In this document: piece by piece, positions 8,223 through 15,730 of the stretch | Numbering within the stretch: the first letter of the stretch is position 1 | Layout of the letters: the number at the start of each line of letters is the position of its first letter | DNA from: Megasphaera sp. UBA1696 | GTDB lineage: Bacteria; Bacillota; Negativicutes; Veillonellales; Megasphaeraceae | DNA length: 64,000 nucleotides | Reading direction: 5' to 3' | Assembly (NCBI GenBank): GCA_002319965.1 | Contig: DCJQ01000024.1 | Location: 1-64,000 of the forward strand | Program-made: the position numbers and the translations under genes | The notes under the pieces: model-generated | Seen by the model: the letters and a program-made list of their open reading frames with translations, nothing else | What the model was told of the DNA's origin: nothing | Database searches by the model: none

Positions 8223-9182
8223 TTGAAAAAGGATAAGGTTTCACGTGTGTTAGCTTTATATTCGCAGTTGTTGGCCGGCCGGACGGTGCAGAAGTCGACG
8301 GCAGCGCAGCATTATGAGGTCAATGAGCGCAGTATCCAGCGGGATATTGAGGATATCCGTTCGTTTTGCCGGGACGACGTGGCGGTTCATGACGGTGTCG
8401 TCTGCGATGTTGTTTATGACACTGGCGAAAAGGGATATCGTCTGGAAGGCGGGCAGGTGCCGAAACTGTCTAATAGTGAAGTATTGGCTTTATGCAAGAT
8501 TCTGCTCGACAGTCGGGCCTTCGTCAAGACTGAGATGGAAACGATGCTGCACAAGGTCATTGCCTGCTGTGTGCCCGAATCGAATCAGGCCTTGATCAGT
8601 AAGCTGGTCAACAACGAAGCCTTCCATTACGTCGAGCCGCGGCATCGGACGAGTTTTCTCGATACGATGTGGAAGCTTGGCGAGGCTATTCAGAAGCATT
8701 ACTATGTCGATATTACCTATGGCCGGCTGAAAGACCGAAAAGTCGTTAAACGGCGGCTGAAGCCCTTAGCCCTGCTGTTTTCGGAGTATTATTTCTACCT
8801 CATCGCCTTCATTGACGACAGTGACATCCAAAAAATTTATGAAAGCGCCCGCGATATAACGCCGACTATTTATCGCTTGGATCGGATCAAGACCTTGTCT
8901 GTAGAACAGGAAAATTTCCGCATCCCTTATAATCAGCGTTTTCAGGAAGGTGAATTCCGTAAGCGCATTCAGTTCATGTATGGAGGCCGACTGCATCGCG
9001 TGACCTTTACCTACACCGGCGGCGATATCGATGCCATCTTGGATCGCCTGCCGACGGCTAAAATCTTAAATGAAGATAAGGGCAGCTATCAAATCGAAGC
9101 TGAAGTTTATGGGACGGGAATTGAGATGTGGCTCCGCAGTCAAGGGAAATACGTCAAGAATGTCAAAATCGTTCAGGTGTAA
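8223..9182 (+). CDS. WYL-domain transcriptional regulator (copy 1)
   Basis: A 319-residue DNA-binding regulator. Residues 1-60 form an HTH (NERSIQRDIEDIR is the recognition region). A WYL domain spans about 150-230; the signature reads FYLIAF instead of WYL. A C-terminal WCX-like extension with DRLPTAKIL follows. The start is TTG at 8223: the nearby ATG at 8218 stops after two codons, and the paralogue at 9762 begins with the matching MKEDKVSRV. WYL regulators sense ligands or nucleic acid and repress phage-defence operons such as BREX and CBASS. As last gene of the GTPase/radical SAM operon it probably autoregulates it (inference). A terminator follows at 9287-9330. Confidence 0.88.
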   Translation: MKKDKVSRVLALYSQLLAGRTVQKSTAAQHYEVNERSIQRDIEDIRSFCRDDVAVHDGVVCDVVYDTGEKGYRLEGGQVPKLSNSEVLALCKILLDSRAFVKTEMETMLHKVIACCVPESNQALISKLVNNEAFHYVEPRHRTSFLDTMWKLGEAIQKHYYVDITYGRLKDRKVVKRRLKPLALLFSEYYFYLIAFIDDSDIQKIYESARDITPTIYRLDRIKTLSVEQENFRIPYNQRFQEGEFRKRIQFMYGGRLHRVTFTYTGGDIDAILDRLPTAKILNEDKGSYQIEAEVYGTGIEMWLRSQGKYVKNVKIVQV

Positions 9183-9286
9183 TCTTTCTCTCTGCATATG
9201 AAGTCGTTCGTTATTTTATTTAAAAATGGTGACAGTCGCTGAGATGCCATAATTATCTGAGGATAATTACCTTGTTTTGCCTAGCA

Positions 9287-9330
9287 AAAGTCATGAATCT
9301 TGGAAAATCTGAGATTCATGACTTTTTTTT
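9287..9330 (+). terminator. Intrinsic terminator of the GTPase/radical SAM operon
   Basis: A perfect 14-bp stem, AAAGTCATGAATCT (9287-9300) with AGATTCATGACTTT (9312-9325), an 11-base loop, and a T run to 9330. Confidence 0.92.
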
Positions 9331-9421
9331 GTCGATTATTTTTTTATCATGACAGGACCTGTCTTTGTCAAATGATAAGATAAAGATAAGTAAAAATATA
9401 GAGGGTAAGGAGTAATCGTAT

Positions 9422-9538
9422 ATGAAAATTCAATCCGTGTTTTTTGGGAGTAAAATTCAGCGGTTTAGCTCTCGGAAGATGTCGCTTTTATACATCTGGA
9501 GGCAAGCGTTGATGCCTCTCATTTTATATAAATTATAG
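9422..9538 (+). CDS. Possible 38-residue peptide, or 5' fragment of a lost gene
   Basis: A short ORF in the gap between the two WYL genes. ATG at 9422 follows GGTAAGGAG with good spacing, so translation is plausible. The peptide begins MKIQSVFFGSKIQRFSS and ends in a hydrophobic, basic tail. It could be a genuine small protein. It could equally be the surviving 5' end of a gene whose remainder decayed in 9540-9740. No family was recognised. Confidence 0.35.
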   Translation: MKIQSVFFGSKIQRFSSRKMSLLYIWRQALMPLILYKL

Positions 9539-9752
9539 GAAAAATGATGCTGAGGATTTGTCGGCAAGATACGAAGATGGTGCCGGTCGATGAATTGCAG
9601 GCTGCAATTCGTTGATCACGATGGGATGGGTCATAATTATTTGCTCATCGCCCTGACAGCACCGTATACGTATCAGAGAAGCTGAACGATATCAAGGTGG
9701 GAAATATCTTGTCGGACGATTTAACGAGTTATTTTCTGTCATAACGAAAGAG
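9539..9752 (+). pseudogene. Decayed coding sequence between the two WYL genes
   Basis: No intact gene. Short protein-like runs occur in different frames, for example DHDGMGHNYLLIALTAPY around 9616-9669 and then, in another frame, LNDIKVGNILSDDLTSYF to about 9735. Each is broken by stops, as expected of a frameshifted relic. A perfect inverted repeat GAATTGCA (9592-9599) / TGCAATTC (9603-9610) could be an operator for the downstream regulator or a chance hairpin. Confidence 0.3.
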
Positions 9753-9761
9753 ATGAGAGGT

Positions 9762-10721
9762 ATGAAGGAAGATAAAGTTTCACGAGTATTATCACTATAT
9801 TCGCAATTAATGGAAGGGCGGATTATTAAGAAATCCGTAGCCGCCCAAAAATATGGCGTCAATGAACGAAGCATTCAACGGGATATTGAAGATATCCGGG
9901 CCTTTTGCCGCAACTGTGTGGCCCTGGGTGACAGCATGCCCGGTGACTTGATTTATGATTATATCGAAAAAGGGTATCGTTTGGAACGGAGGCAGGCACC
10001 GAAACTGTCCAACAGCGAAGTCCTGGCTTTATGCAAGATTTTGCTCGACAGTCGGGCTTTCGTCAAAACAGAAATGGCGGATATGCTGCACAAGGTCATT
10101 GCTTGTTGTGTGCCCGAATCGAATCAGGCCTTGATTACAAAGCTGGTCAACAACGAAGCCTTTCATTACGTCGAGCCGCGGCACCGGACGAGTTTTCTAG
10201 ACACGATGTGGCAACTTGGCGAGGCCATCCAACAGCATCGCTACGTTACGATTACCTATGGCCGGATAAAGGATCGGAAGGTTGTCGAACGGCGTCTGAA
10301 GCCGCTGGCGCTGCTCTTTTCGGAGTATTATTTCTATCTCATCGCCTTCATAGACGATAGTAAGATTCAGAAAATCTATGAAAGCGCCCGTGATATGACG
10401 CCGACTATTTACCGCTTGGATCGGATCAAAAATTTGACGGTAGAAAAGGACCTTTTCCGCATTCCTTACAACCGGCGGTTTCAGGAAGGGGAATTCCGCA
10501 AGCGCGTCCAGTTCATGTATGGGGGCCCTTTGCAGCGCGTGACGTTCACCTATACGGGCAGTGATATCGATGCCGTATTGGACCGCCTGCCGACGGCTAA
10601 AATCCTGAGCGAAGAAAACGGGACCTATCGGATTGAAGCTGAAGTATACGGCAAGGGGGTCGAGATGTGGCTCCACAGTCAGGGAAAGAATGTCAGTGAT
10701 GTTCAGATAAAAGAAATATGA
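9762..10721 (+). CDS. WYL-domain transcriptional regulator (copy 2)
   Basis: A 319-residue near-copy of the regulator at 8223-9182. About four of five residues match by eye, with long identical blocks in the middle (around residues 78-150) and most differences in the HTH and extreme C-terminus. Domains are the same: HTH 1-60, WYL about 150-230 with FYLIAF, then a WCX-like tail. An in-frame ATG at 9753 exists, but ATG 9762 aligns with copy 1 and has AAAGAG 9 bases upstream. Divergence concentrated in the DNA-reading part suggests the copies recognise different operators. It is separated from the 503-residue gene by a terminator and a promoter. Confidence 0.88.
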   Translation: MKEDKVSRVLSLYSQLMEGRIIKKSVAAQKYGVNERSIQRDIEDIRAFCRNCVALGDSMPGDLIYDYIEKGYRLERRQAPKLSNSEVLALCKILLDSRAFVKTEMADMLHKVIACCVPESNQALITKLVNNEAFHYVEPRHRTSFLDTMWQLGEAIQQHRYVTITYGRIKDRKVVERRLKPLALLFSEYYFYLIAFIDDSKIQKIYESARDMTPTIYRLDRIKNLTVEKDLFRIPYNRRFQEGEFRKRVQFMYGGPLQRVTFTYTGSDIDAVLDRLPTAKILSEENGTYRIEAEVYGKGVEMWLHSQGKNVSDVQIKEI

Positions 10722-10756
10722 CATTGGTGACGGTGTGAGAAAGATTTTTGATAAAG

Positions 10757-10790
10757 AAGAGATTGTTCATCGACATGGACAATCTCTTTT
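10757..10790 (+). terminator. Intrinsic terminator after WYL copy 2
   Basis: AAGAGATTGTTCAT (10757-10770) pairs with ATGGACAATCTCTT (10775-10788), 14 bp with one G-T pair and a 4-base loop, followed by T residues. Confidence 0.85.
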
Positions 10791-10806
10791 GGTTTTTACC
10801 GAACCT

Positions 10807-10815
10807 TGTTATAAT
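10807..10815 (+). promoter_or_regulatory. Extended -10 promoter for the 503-residue gene
   Basis: TGTTATAAT at 10807-10815 is a perfect extended -10 element directly downstream of the terminator. The -35 is weak (TTGGTT at 10789-10794, spacing 15). It gives the next gene transcription of its own. Confidence 0.6.
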
Positions 10816-10907
10816 AAAATAAAGCTTTTATTTCTGCCGATGGAAGCAGAGACAATTTCGGATTCGTTATATTTAGATTATCTTTTTTCTGGAAAGCAGG
10901 TGTCGCC

Positions 10908-12419
10908 GTGCTCTTATTTTCAACTATCTTACAAATAAATAAGAAGATGACTAAAGAGGCGTTTATTCGCTTGGTCATCGAGTGGAATCAAAAAAGCAAC
11001 TACACGGAGAATATTATTCCCAATCTGGTATGGGATGGTCAGTACAATACGTCTTATGGAACGGATTCGCTGCTTCTCGACATAAAAGAATATCCTAAAG
11101 AGCATATCGTTGCTGTCCGTTATGAAAAGCGCGACAAAGAAGGCGTCATTTGGGATTCTGACTATATCATGAATTTTAAGGATATGAAGATGTCCATTCG
11201 CTTAGACCGCAGTTATCTGGAAGAAGCGCTGAAGGTCGACCCGGAATTTTCGACGCCCCACTTCATTTCCATGCTCATTGAGGGCGGTTATTTAAAAGCC
11301 GATAACGGCTTAGAGGTACGGCGGACGCCGCTTATCATCGATGAGGATAATCTCGATATAGCCGTCGATATCATGACCGGGAAGCGTCGGACTCGTCTGC
11401 CCGTGGTCTTCGTTTCTAAGACGTCGGACAATGAAAATCCCATTGATGTAAAGGCCTTGGCGGGCCGACTAAAGGGAGCGGCCCACGTCTTGGTCCAAGG
11501 CGATTATGGGACGGGAGCCGTCCTTCAGGAAAGCAGCGGTGATGAGAAATTAGGTAATGGCGGTATCGATATTTATTTCCCGAATCCTGCCGTTGGCCAT
11601 AAACGATATATTTATCGCCGCAATCCGGGCTATGACATTCAGATGACGGAAAAGATTATTGAACGGGTCATCCAGTACAGCAATGCCAAGCGCGTGTCGC
11701 CACTCTATGTCTGGGCCGGCGTCACCGGTGCTATTTATGAGGCTCAATATCTGAAGTCAAAGGAAGACTATGCGGCAGCCGACAAGGAACGACATGAGGC
11801 GCTGTATAAACTCCTTGCCTTACAAGGCCGGTATAAAGAAACTGAAAAATCCATGCGTGATCAGGCCTATGCTGAAGCTAAACTGGAAGCCGATCAGCTG
11901 TTAGAAAGTTTTGACGAGGAGAATCGAAAGCTGCGGGAGGACAATGAACGCCTGCGCTGCGAAAACGTACAACTGGCATATGAAAACCAAGTCCTGCGTT
12001 CAAAGCTTGATGCTCAGTCGAGGGTTCCCGTCCTGCTCATGGGGGATGAAGATGACTTCTATGCCGGCGAGATAAAGGATCTGCTGTTAAAAACATTGGA
12101 GGCCAGTTTAACCAACCTTCTGGCAACCGGTACGCGTCGATACGATGTGGTGAAAGACATCATTGAGTCCAACGACTATCAGCGCATCAGCGAAGAGAAG
12201 GCTGCCGAAGTGAAACAGCTACTCAATAATTATAAAGGAATGACTTCAAAAGTGCAGAAAGGTTTTGAAGCACTGGGCTTTCAAGTTACCCATGACGGCG
12301 GTCACTACAAGACGATTTACTATGGTGATGATCGCTACATCATCGTTCATGCGGCGACTCCCAGTGACGGACGGGCCGGGAAAAACAATGCGTCTGATGT
12401 CATCAAAAAGGTATTTTGA
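10908..12419 (+). CDS. Uncharacterised coiled-coil protein with C-terminal HicA-like domain
   Basis: A 503-residue protein in three parts. Residues 1-270 are globular and unrecognised, with the pattern LPVVFVSK near 165 and AHVLVQGD near 195. Residues about 290-370 are a strongly charged coiled coil. Residues about 440-503 resemble the double-stranded-RNA-binding-like fold of HicA toxins: an alpha-beta unit with GFQVTHDGGHYKTIYY, where the histidine would sit at the HicA catalytic position. HicA proteins are normally about 60-90 residues and stand beside HicB; no hicB is present here. GTG at 10908 follows GCAGGTG; ATG at 10947 is an alternative. The coiled coil followed by a nuclease-like domain suggests an effector, but this is inference. 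Confidence 0.55.
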   Translation: MLLFSTILQINKKMTKEAFIRLVIEWNQKSNYTENIIPNLVWDGQYNTSYGTDSLLLDIKEYPKEHIVAVRYEKRDKEGVIWDSDYIMNFKDMKMSIRLDRSYLEEALKVDPEFSTPHFISMLIEGGYLKADNGLEVRRTPLIIDEDNLDIAVDIMTGKRRTRLPVVFVSKTSDNENPIDVKALAGRLKGAAHVLVQGDYGTGAVLQESSGDEKLGNGGIDIYFPNPAVGHKRYIYRRNPGYDIQMTEKIIERVIQYSNAKRVSPLYVWAGVTGAIYEAQYLKSKEDYAAADKERHEALYKLLALQGRYKETEKSMRDQAYAEAKLEADQLLESFDEENRKLREDNERLRCENVQLAYENQVLRSKLDAQSRVPVLLMGDEDDFYAGEIKDLLLKTLEASLTNLLATGTRRYDVVKDIIESNDYQRISEEKAAEVKQLLNNYKGMTSKVQKGFEALGFQVTHDGGHYKTIYYGDDRYIIVHAATPSDGRAGKNNASDVIKKVF

Positions 12420-12472
12420 TTCACGTTTCCGATAAGAAAGTGGCTAACTTGAGCCGTTGAAAGGGGGAAGAT

Positions 12473-12502
12473 TTGTAATAATCAGTTATTCCATGGTATA
12501 AT
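12473..12502 (+). promoter_or_regulatory. Promoter of the decarboxylase operon
   Basis: -35 TTGTAA at 12473-12478, 18-bp spacer, -10 TATAAT at 12497-12502 preceded by TGG (extended -10). The 12-mer CCATGGTATAAT recurs in the promoter at 20568-20579. Confidence 0.75.
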
Positions 12503-12537
12503 TAAATGCTATGAATTTATGTACGGGAGGTATATGA

Positions 12538-14067
12538 ATGGCTACAGGTCAGGAAAAGATTGACCAGCTCCGTGAAAAGCTCGCAAAAATTGAGCTCGGC
12601 GGCGGTCAGAAGCGAATTGATTCGCAGCATAAAAAAGGAAAGTTGACGGCCCGCGAACGGCTGGCAAAGTTGTTTGATGAAGGCAGCTTCACGGAAATGG
12701 GGCAGTTTATTCATCATCGCGGCACCCATTTCGGCATGCAGGAAAAGGAAATCCCCGGCGACGGCGTCGTCACCGGTTACGGTACCGTTCGGGGCCGATT
12801 GGTCTTTGCCTATGCCGAAGATTTTACCGTTGAAGGCGGATCCCTTGGCGAAATGCATGCCCATAAGATTGCTCAGATGCAGGAAATGGCTCTCAAGATG
12901 GGGGCACCTGTCATCGGTATCAATGATTCCGGCGGCGCCCGCATTCAGGAAGGCATCGATGCCTTGTCCGGCTTTGGCCGAATTTTTATGAACAACACAT
13001 CGGCGTCCGGCGTCATTCCCCAGTTGGCCGTCATCATGGGGCCTTGTGCCGGCGGTGCCGTTTACAGCCCGGCCTTGATGGACTTCGTCTTCATGGTCAA
13101 GAATACATCCAATATGTTCCTCACCGGTCCGGCTGTTATCAAATCGGTTACGGCGGAAGAAGTCACGGCAGAAGAACTGGGCGGAGCCATGACGCATAAC
13201 TCCATCTCCGGCGTTGCTCATTTTGCCTGTGAAAGCGAAGACGACTGCTTTGAAAAGATCAAGGCCCTCCTCGATTTCCTGCCCAGCAACAATATGGAAG
13301 AAGCACCGGTCGCAGATACCAATGACGATCCCAATCGCGAAGACGAAAGCCTCAATTCGGTCATTCCTGATGACAACAATGTGCCCTATGACATGCTCGA
13401 CATCATCCGTTCCTGCGTCGACGACGGATACGTTTTCCAGGTTCTTGAAAATTATGCTCTGAACATCATCACCTGCTTTGCTCGTTTCGACGGTCAGACT
13501 GTCGGCATCATCGCCAACCAGCCGAAATTCCTGGCAGGCTGCCTTGATATCAATGCGTCGGACAAGGCCGCTCGCTTTATCCGTTTCTGCGACAGCTTCA
13601 ACATTCCTGTCGTCACCTTCGTCGACGTACCGGGATTTTTGCCGGGTACGAATCAGGAATACGGCGGCATCATCCGCCACGGTGCCAAAATGCTCTACGC
13701 GTACTGTGAAGCGACGGTGCCCAAGATTACTGTCGTCACCCGCAAGGCTTATGGCGGTGCCTATATTGCCATGTGCTGCCGTCAGCTCGGCGCCGACATG
13801 GTCATGGCTTGGCCGTCGGCTGAAATCGCCGTCATGGGTCCTGACGGTGCCGTCAACATCATCTTTAAAAATGATCCGGACAAAGAGCAGAGAAAGCAAG
13901 AATACATCGACGAATTCCTCTCGCCTTATAAGGCTGCTGAACACGGCCAGATCGACTGCATCATTGAACCGAAGGAAACGCGGCCGCGCATCATCAGTGC
14001 CTTGGCCATGCTCTACAGCAAGCGTGAAGAACGGCCGGCCAAGAAACACGGCAACATGCCGTTATAA
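12538..14067 (+). CDS. mmdA: Methylmalonyl-CoA decarboxylase alpha / acyl-CoA carboxyltransferase subunit
   Basis: A 509-residue carboxyltransferase of the MmdA / propionyl-CoA carboxylase beta family, the usual length for this group and shorter than GcdA of glutaconyl-CoA decarboxylase. Two crotonase-like halves are visible, with the oxyanion glycines in DSGGARIQEG (about 124-133) and in KAYGGAYIAM (about 403-412). In the sodium-pump enzyme it moves the carboxyl group from methylmalonyl-CoA to biotin on MmdC. GGGAGG precedes the ATG. The next two genes encode the delta-like and biotin-carrier subunits, supporting the decarboxylase assignment over a plain carboxylase. Confidence 0.88.
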   Translation: MATGQEKIDQLREKLAKIELGGGQKRIDSQHKKGKLTARERLAKLFDEGSFTEMGQFIHHRGTHFGMQEKEIPGDGVVTGYGTVRGRLVFAYAEDFTVEGGSLGEMHAHKIAQMQEMALKMGAPVIGINDSGGARIQEGIDALSGFGRIFMNNTSASGVIPQLAVIMGPCAGGAVYSPALMDFVFMVKNTSNMFLTGPAVIKSVTAEEVTAEELGGAMTHNSISGVAHFACESEDDCFEKIKALLDFLPSNNMEEAPVADTNDDPNREDESLNSVIPDDNNVPYDMLDIIRSCVDDGYVFQVLENYALNIITCFARFDGQTVGIIANQPKFLAGCLDINASDKAARFIRFCDSFNIPVVTFVDVPGFLPGTNQEYGGIIRHGAKMLYAYCEATVPKITVVTRKAYGGAYIAMCCRQLGADMVMAWPSAEIAVMGPDGAVNIIFKNDPDKEQRKQEYIDEFLSPYKAAEHGQIDCIIEPKETRPRIISALAMLYSKREERPAKKHGNMPL

Positions 14068-14079
14068 GGGGGTGGCCGT

Positions 14080-14556
14080 ATGTTAGAAATCCTATTTGCG
14101 GCTATCGGTGTACTGATCGTCCTGATCTTGGTCCTAAGCCGATACTACGATACCCGCTTCCGGGCTTTAGAAAGAAAGATGGAAGACATGACTGCCTTTC
14201 AGCAGAGTGTCAAAGATCTTTCTGAAGCCGTCTATGATTTAAAATCCGCTGAAAAGAAGGAAACAAAGACACAGCCTGTCTCTGAGACCAAAGACACTGC
14301 CAATTCCATCGTTCCCGTTGGTCAGCGTCAGCCGGCTGTTGTCGAAGCCCGTCCGCTGGCAACGGTGCCTGAAAGTCGAGAAATCTCTGATTCCGACGAA
14401 CTCTCTGACGACGTCGTCGCCGTCATCATGGCAGCCGTGGCAGCTTACGGATATTCGCCGGCAGGGATTCGTTCGATCCGGCTTTCGCATCGCGGATATA
14501 AACGCCATCGGGAAAATTGGGCTATGGCAGCCCGCCTGGGTGGTATGAAACGTTAA
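14080..14556 (+). CDS. mmdD: Sodium-pump decarboxylase delta (OadG-like) subunit
   Basis: A 158-residue protein with one N-terminal membrane helix (residues 2-20, LFAAIGVLIVLILVL), a charged helical linker, and a conserved-looking C-terminus: AAVAAYGY followed by a Trp- and Arg-rich tail. This matches the OadG/MmdD arrangement, in which the small subunit anchors and assembles the carboxyltransferase, biotin carrier and membrane pump. It lies between mmdA (12 bases) and the biotin carrier (34 bases). The sequence family is poorly conserved, so the call leans on topology and context. Confidence 0.75.
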   Translation: MLEILFAAIGVLIVLILVLSRYYDTRFRALERKMEDMTAFQQSVKDLSEAVYDLKSAEKKETKTQPVSETKDTANSIVPVGQRQPAVVEARPLATVPESREISDSDELSDDVVAVIMAAVAAYGYSPAGIRSIRLSHRGYKRHRENWAMAARLGGMKR

Positions 14557-14590
14557 GGAAAAAGTCTTTGAATCCAGGAGGATACGGAAT

Positions 14591-15013
14591 ATGAAAAAGT
14601 TTAAGATTACAGTCAATGGCAAGTCTTATGAAGTTGAAGTAGAAGAAGTAGGCGGCGCGGCTCCGGCGGCTCCTGCTCCGGCAGCACCCGTGCAGGCAAC
14701 AGCTCCTGCAGCCCCGGCAGCTCCGGCACCGACTCCGGCTCCGGCAGCACCGGTACAGTCTCCGGCCCCGGCCGTAGGCGGCCCCATTCCTGAAGGTGCG
14801 ATTACCGTAAAAGCTCCGATGCCGGGTAAGATTTCAGCCCTCAAGGTCGAAGAAGGAACGGATGTCAAACGCGGCGACGTCCTCCTCGTACTGGAAGCTA
14901 TGAAGATGCAGAACGACATTACGGCAACGGCTGACGGCAAACTTCACGAAATGCGTGTCAAAGTAGGGGACAATGTCAAAACCGGTGACGTCTTGGCCGT
15001 CATCATGGCCTAA
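14591..15013 (+). CDS. mmdC: Biotin carboxyl carrier subunit of the decarboxylase
   Basis: A 140-residue biotin carrier. A short N-terminal beta segment (KKFKITVNGKSYEVEV) is followed by an Ala/Pro-rich flexible linker at about 21-65. A biotinyl domain then carries the EAMKM motif; the biotinylated lysine is K105, 35 residues from the C-terminus as expected. It shuttles carboxyl groups from MmdA to the membrane beta subunit. CCAGGAGG precedes the ATG. A bidirectional terminator follows at once, so no mmdB gene is linked; the pump subunit must be encoded elsewhere if the complex is a sodium pump. Confidence 0.9.
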   Translation: MKKFKITVNGKSYEVEVEEVGGAAPAAPAPAAPVQATAPAAPAAPAPTPAPAAPVQSPAPAVGGPIPEGAITVKAPMPGKISALKVEEGTDVKRGDVLLVLEAMKMQNDITATADGKLHEMRVKVGDNVKTGDVLAVIMA

Positions 15014-15042
15014 GAAAAGCCATATCGACAAAGGAATATGAT

Positions 15043-15085
15043 AAAAAAGAGGTCCGTCGGCATGTTTGCTGACGAACCTCTTTTT
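15043..15085. terminator. Bidirectional terminator between mmdC and a converging thioesterase gene
   Basis: AAAAAGAGGT (15044-15053) pairs with ACCTCTTTTT (15076-15085); an inner GTCGGCA/TGCTGAC pairing extends the stem. T runs on both strands serve both converging genes. Confidence 0.88.
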
Positions 15086-15100
15086 ATGTTGCTGCGCGTT

Positions 15101-15505
15101 TTATTTGGCAGCCGCTTTTTTAGCTTCTGCTTTAGCTAAGAACGGCGCTGATTCGATGATGAAGCGTTCGTGCGTGGCTTCGCCGACGAGGCCGGCGTCG
15201 TCATGGGCTTCAATCTTAAAGGTTAGTTTTTTGCGGTCCTGTTCGACGAGGGTGGCTTTGGCCGTAACGGTCAGGCCGATCGGCGTAGCAGCGACGTGTT
15301 TGACGTTCATGGCGATGCCGACGGTGTTATAGCCTTCCGGGAGCTGGGGATCGCAGGCGTTGATGGCTGCGTTTTCCATGAGGGCTACTAAGGCCGGTGT
15401 AGCGTAGACCGGTGATTTGCCGCTGCCCAACTTAATGGCCGTATTATCTTCCGTGCATTTTTCAGAGATTTCTGCTGCTGAGTTTTTTTTGATATCAAAT
15501 TCCAT
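15101..15505 (-). CDS. Fluoroacetyl-CoA-thioesterase-like (FlK family) hotdog thioesterase
   Basis: A 134-residue single hotdog-fold protein. The segment VYATPALVALMENAAINA carries the Thr and Glu that align with the FlK catalytic residues. The later VKHVAATPIG supplies the expected histidine, and HDDAGLVGEATHERFII forms the last strands. FlK-type enzymes hydrolyse small acyl-CoA thioesters. It lies opposite the decarboxylase subunits, so a short-chain acyl-CoA substrate is plausible but unproven. AGGAGG lies upstream of the start on the minus strand. The C-terminus is Ala/Lys-rich. Confidence 0.78.
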   Translation of the reverse strand: MEFDIKKNSAAEISEKCTEDNTAIKLGSGKSPVYATPALVALMENAAINACDPQLPEGYNTVGIAMNVKHVAATPIGLTVTAKATLVEQDRKKLTFKIEAHDDAGLVGEATHERFIIESAPFLAKAEAKKAAAK

Positions 15506-15730
15506 CGTTCATAACCTCCTTGATGTAGGTGAGAATATGCCTGAATCGTATCGATAAAGGCAATTTACATAACCATATCATATCACATTTTATTCTTTTT
15601 TGACAGCAAACTGTTTGATTAAATAGGGGCGGATCCGGGGCTGTCATCAATCAGAACGGGGATTTTTGACAGAAAAAGCGCCATAGGATACAATAAAACT
15701 ATATTTTTCAGAGGAATGGGGAGTGACATA

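Larger units (their letters stand above)
8223..10721 (+). repeat. Tandem duplication of a WYL regulator gene
   Basis: The 960-bp genes at 8223-9182 and 9762-10721 are direct repeats, separated by 579 bases of terminator, small ORF and relic sequence. Identity extends to nucleotide level in the middle, where runs of dozens of bases match (around 8540-8650 against 10079-10189). This points to a fairly recent duplication or acquisition of two related modules. Confidence 0.85.

Noticed and set aside
307..9182. Mobile element carrying the GTPase/radical SAM operon
   Set aside because: No integrase, transposase, tRNA gene or flanking repeat is visible; base composition alone is too weak to define a mobile element.
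10735..10938. 67-codon ORF on the plus strand between WYL copy 2 and the 503-residue gene
   Set aside because: It spans an intrinsic terminator and an extended -10 promoter, has no ribosome site, and overlaps the next gene's start.
12517..14049. Long minus-strand ORF (510 codons) opposite mmdA
   Set aside because: It mirrors the coding frame of a clearly assigned gene; its composition is that of an antisense shadow with no domain.
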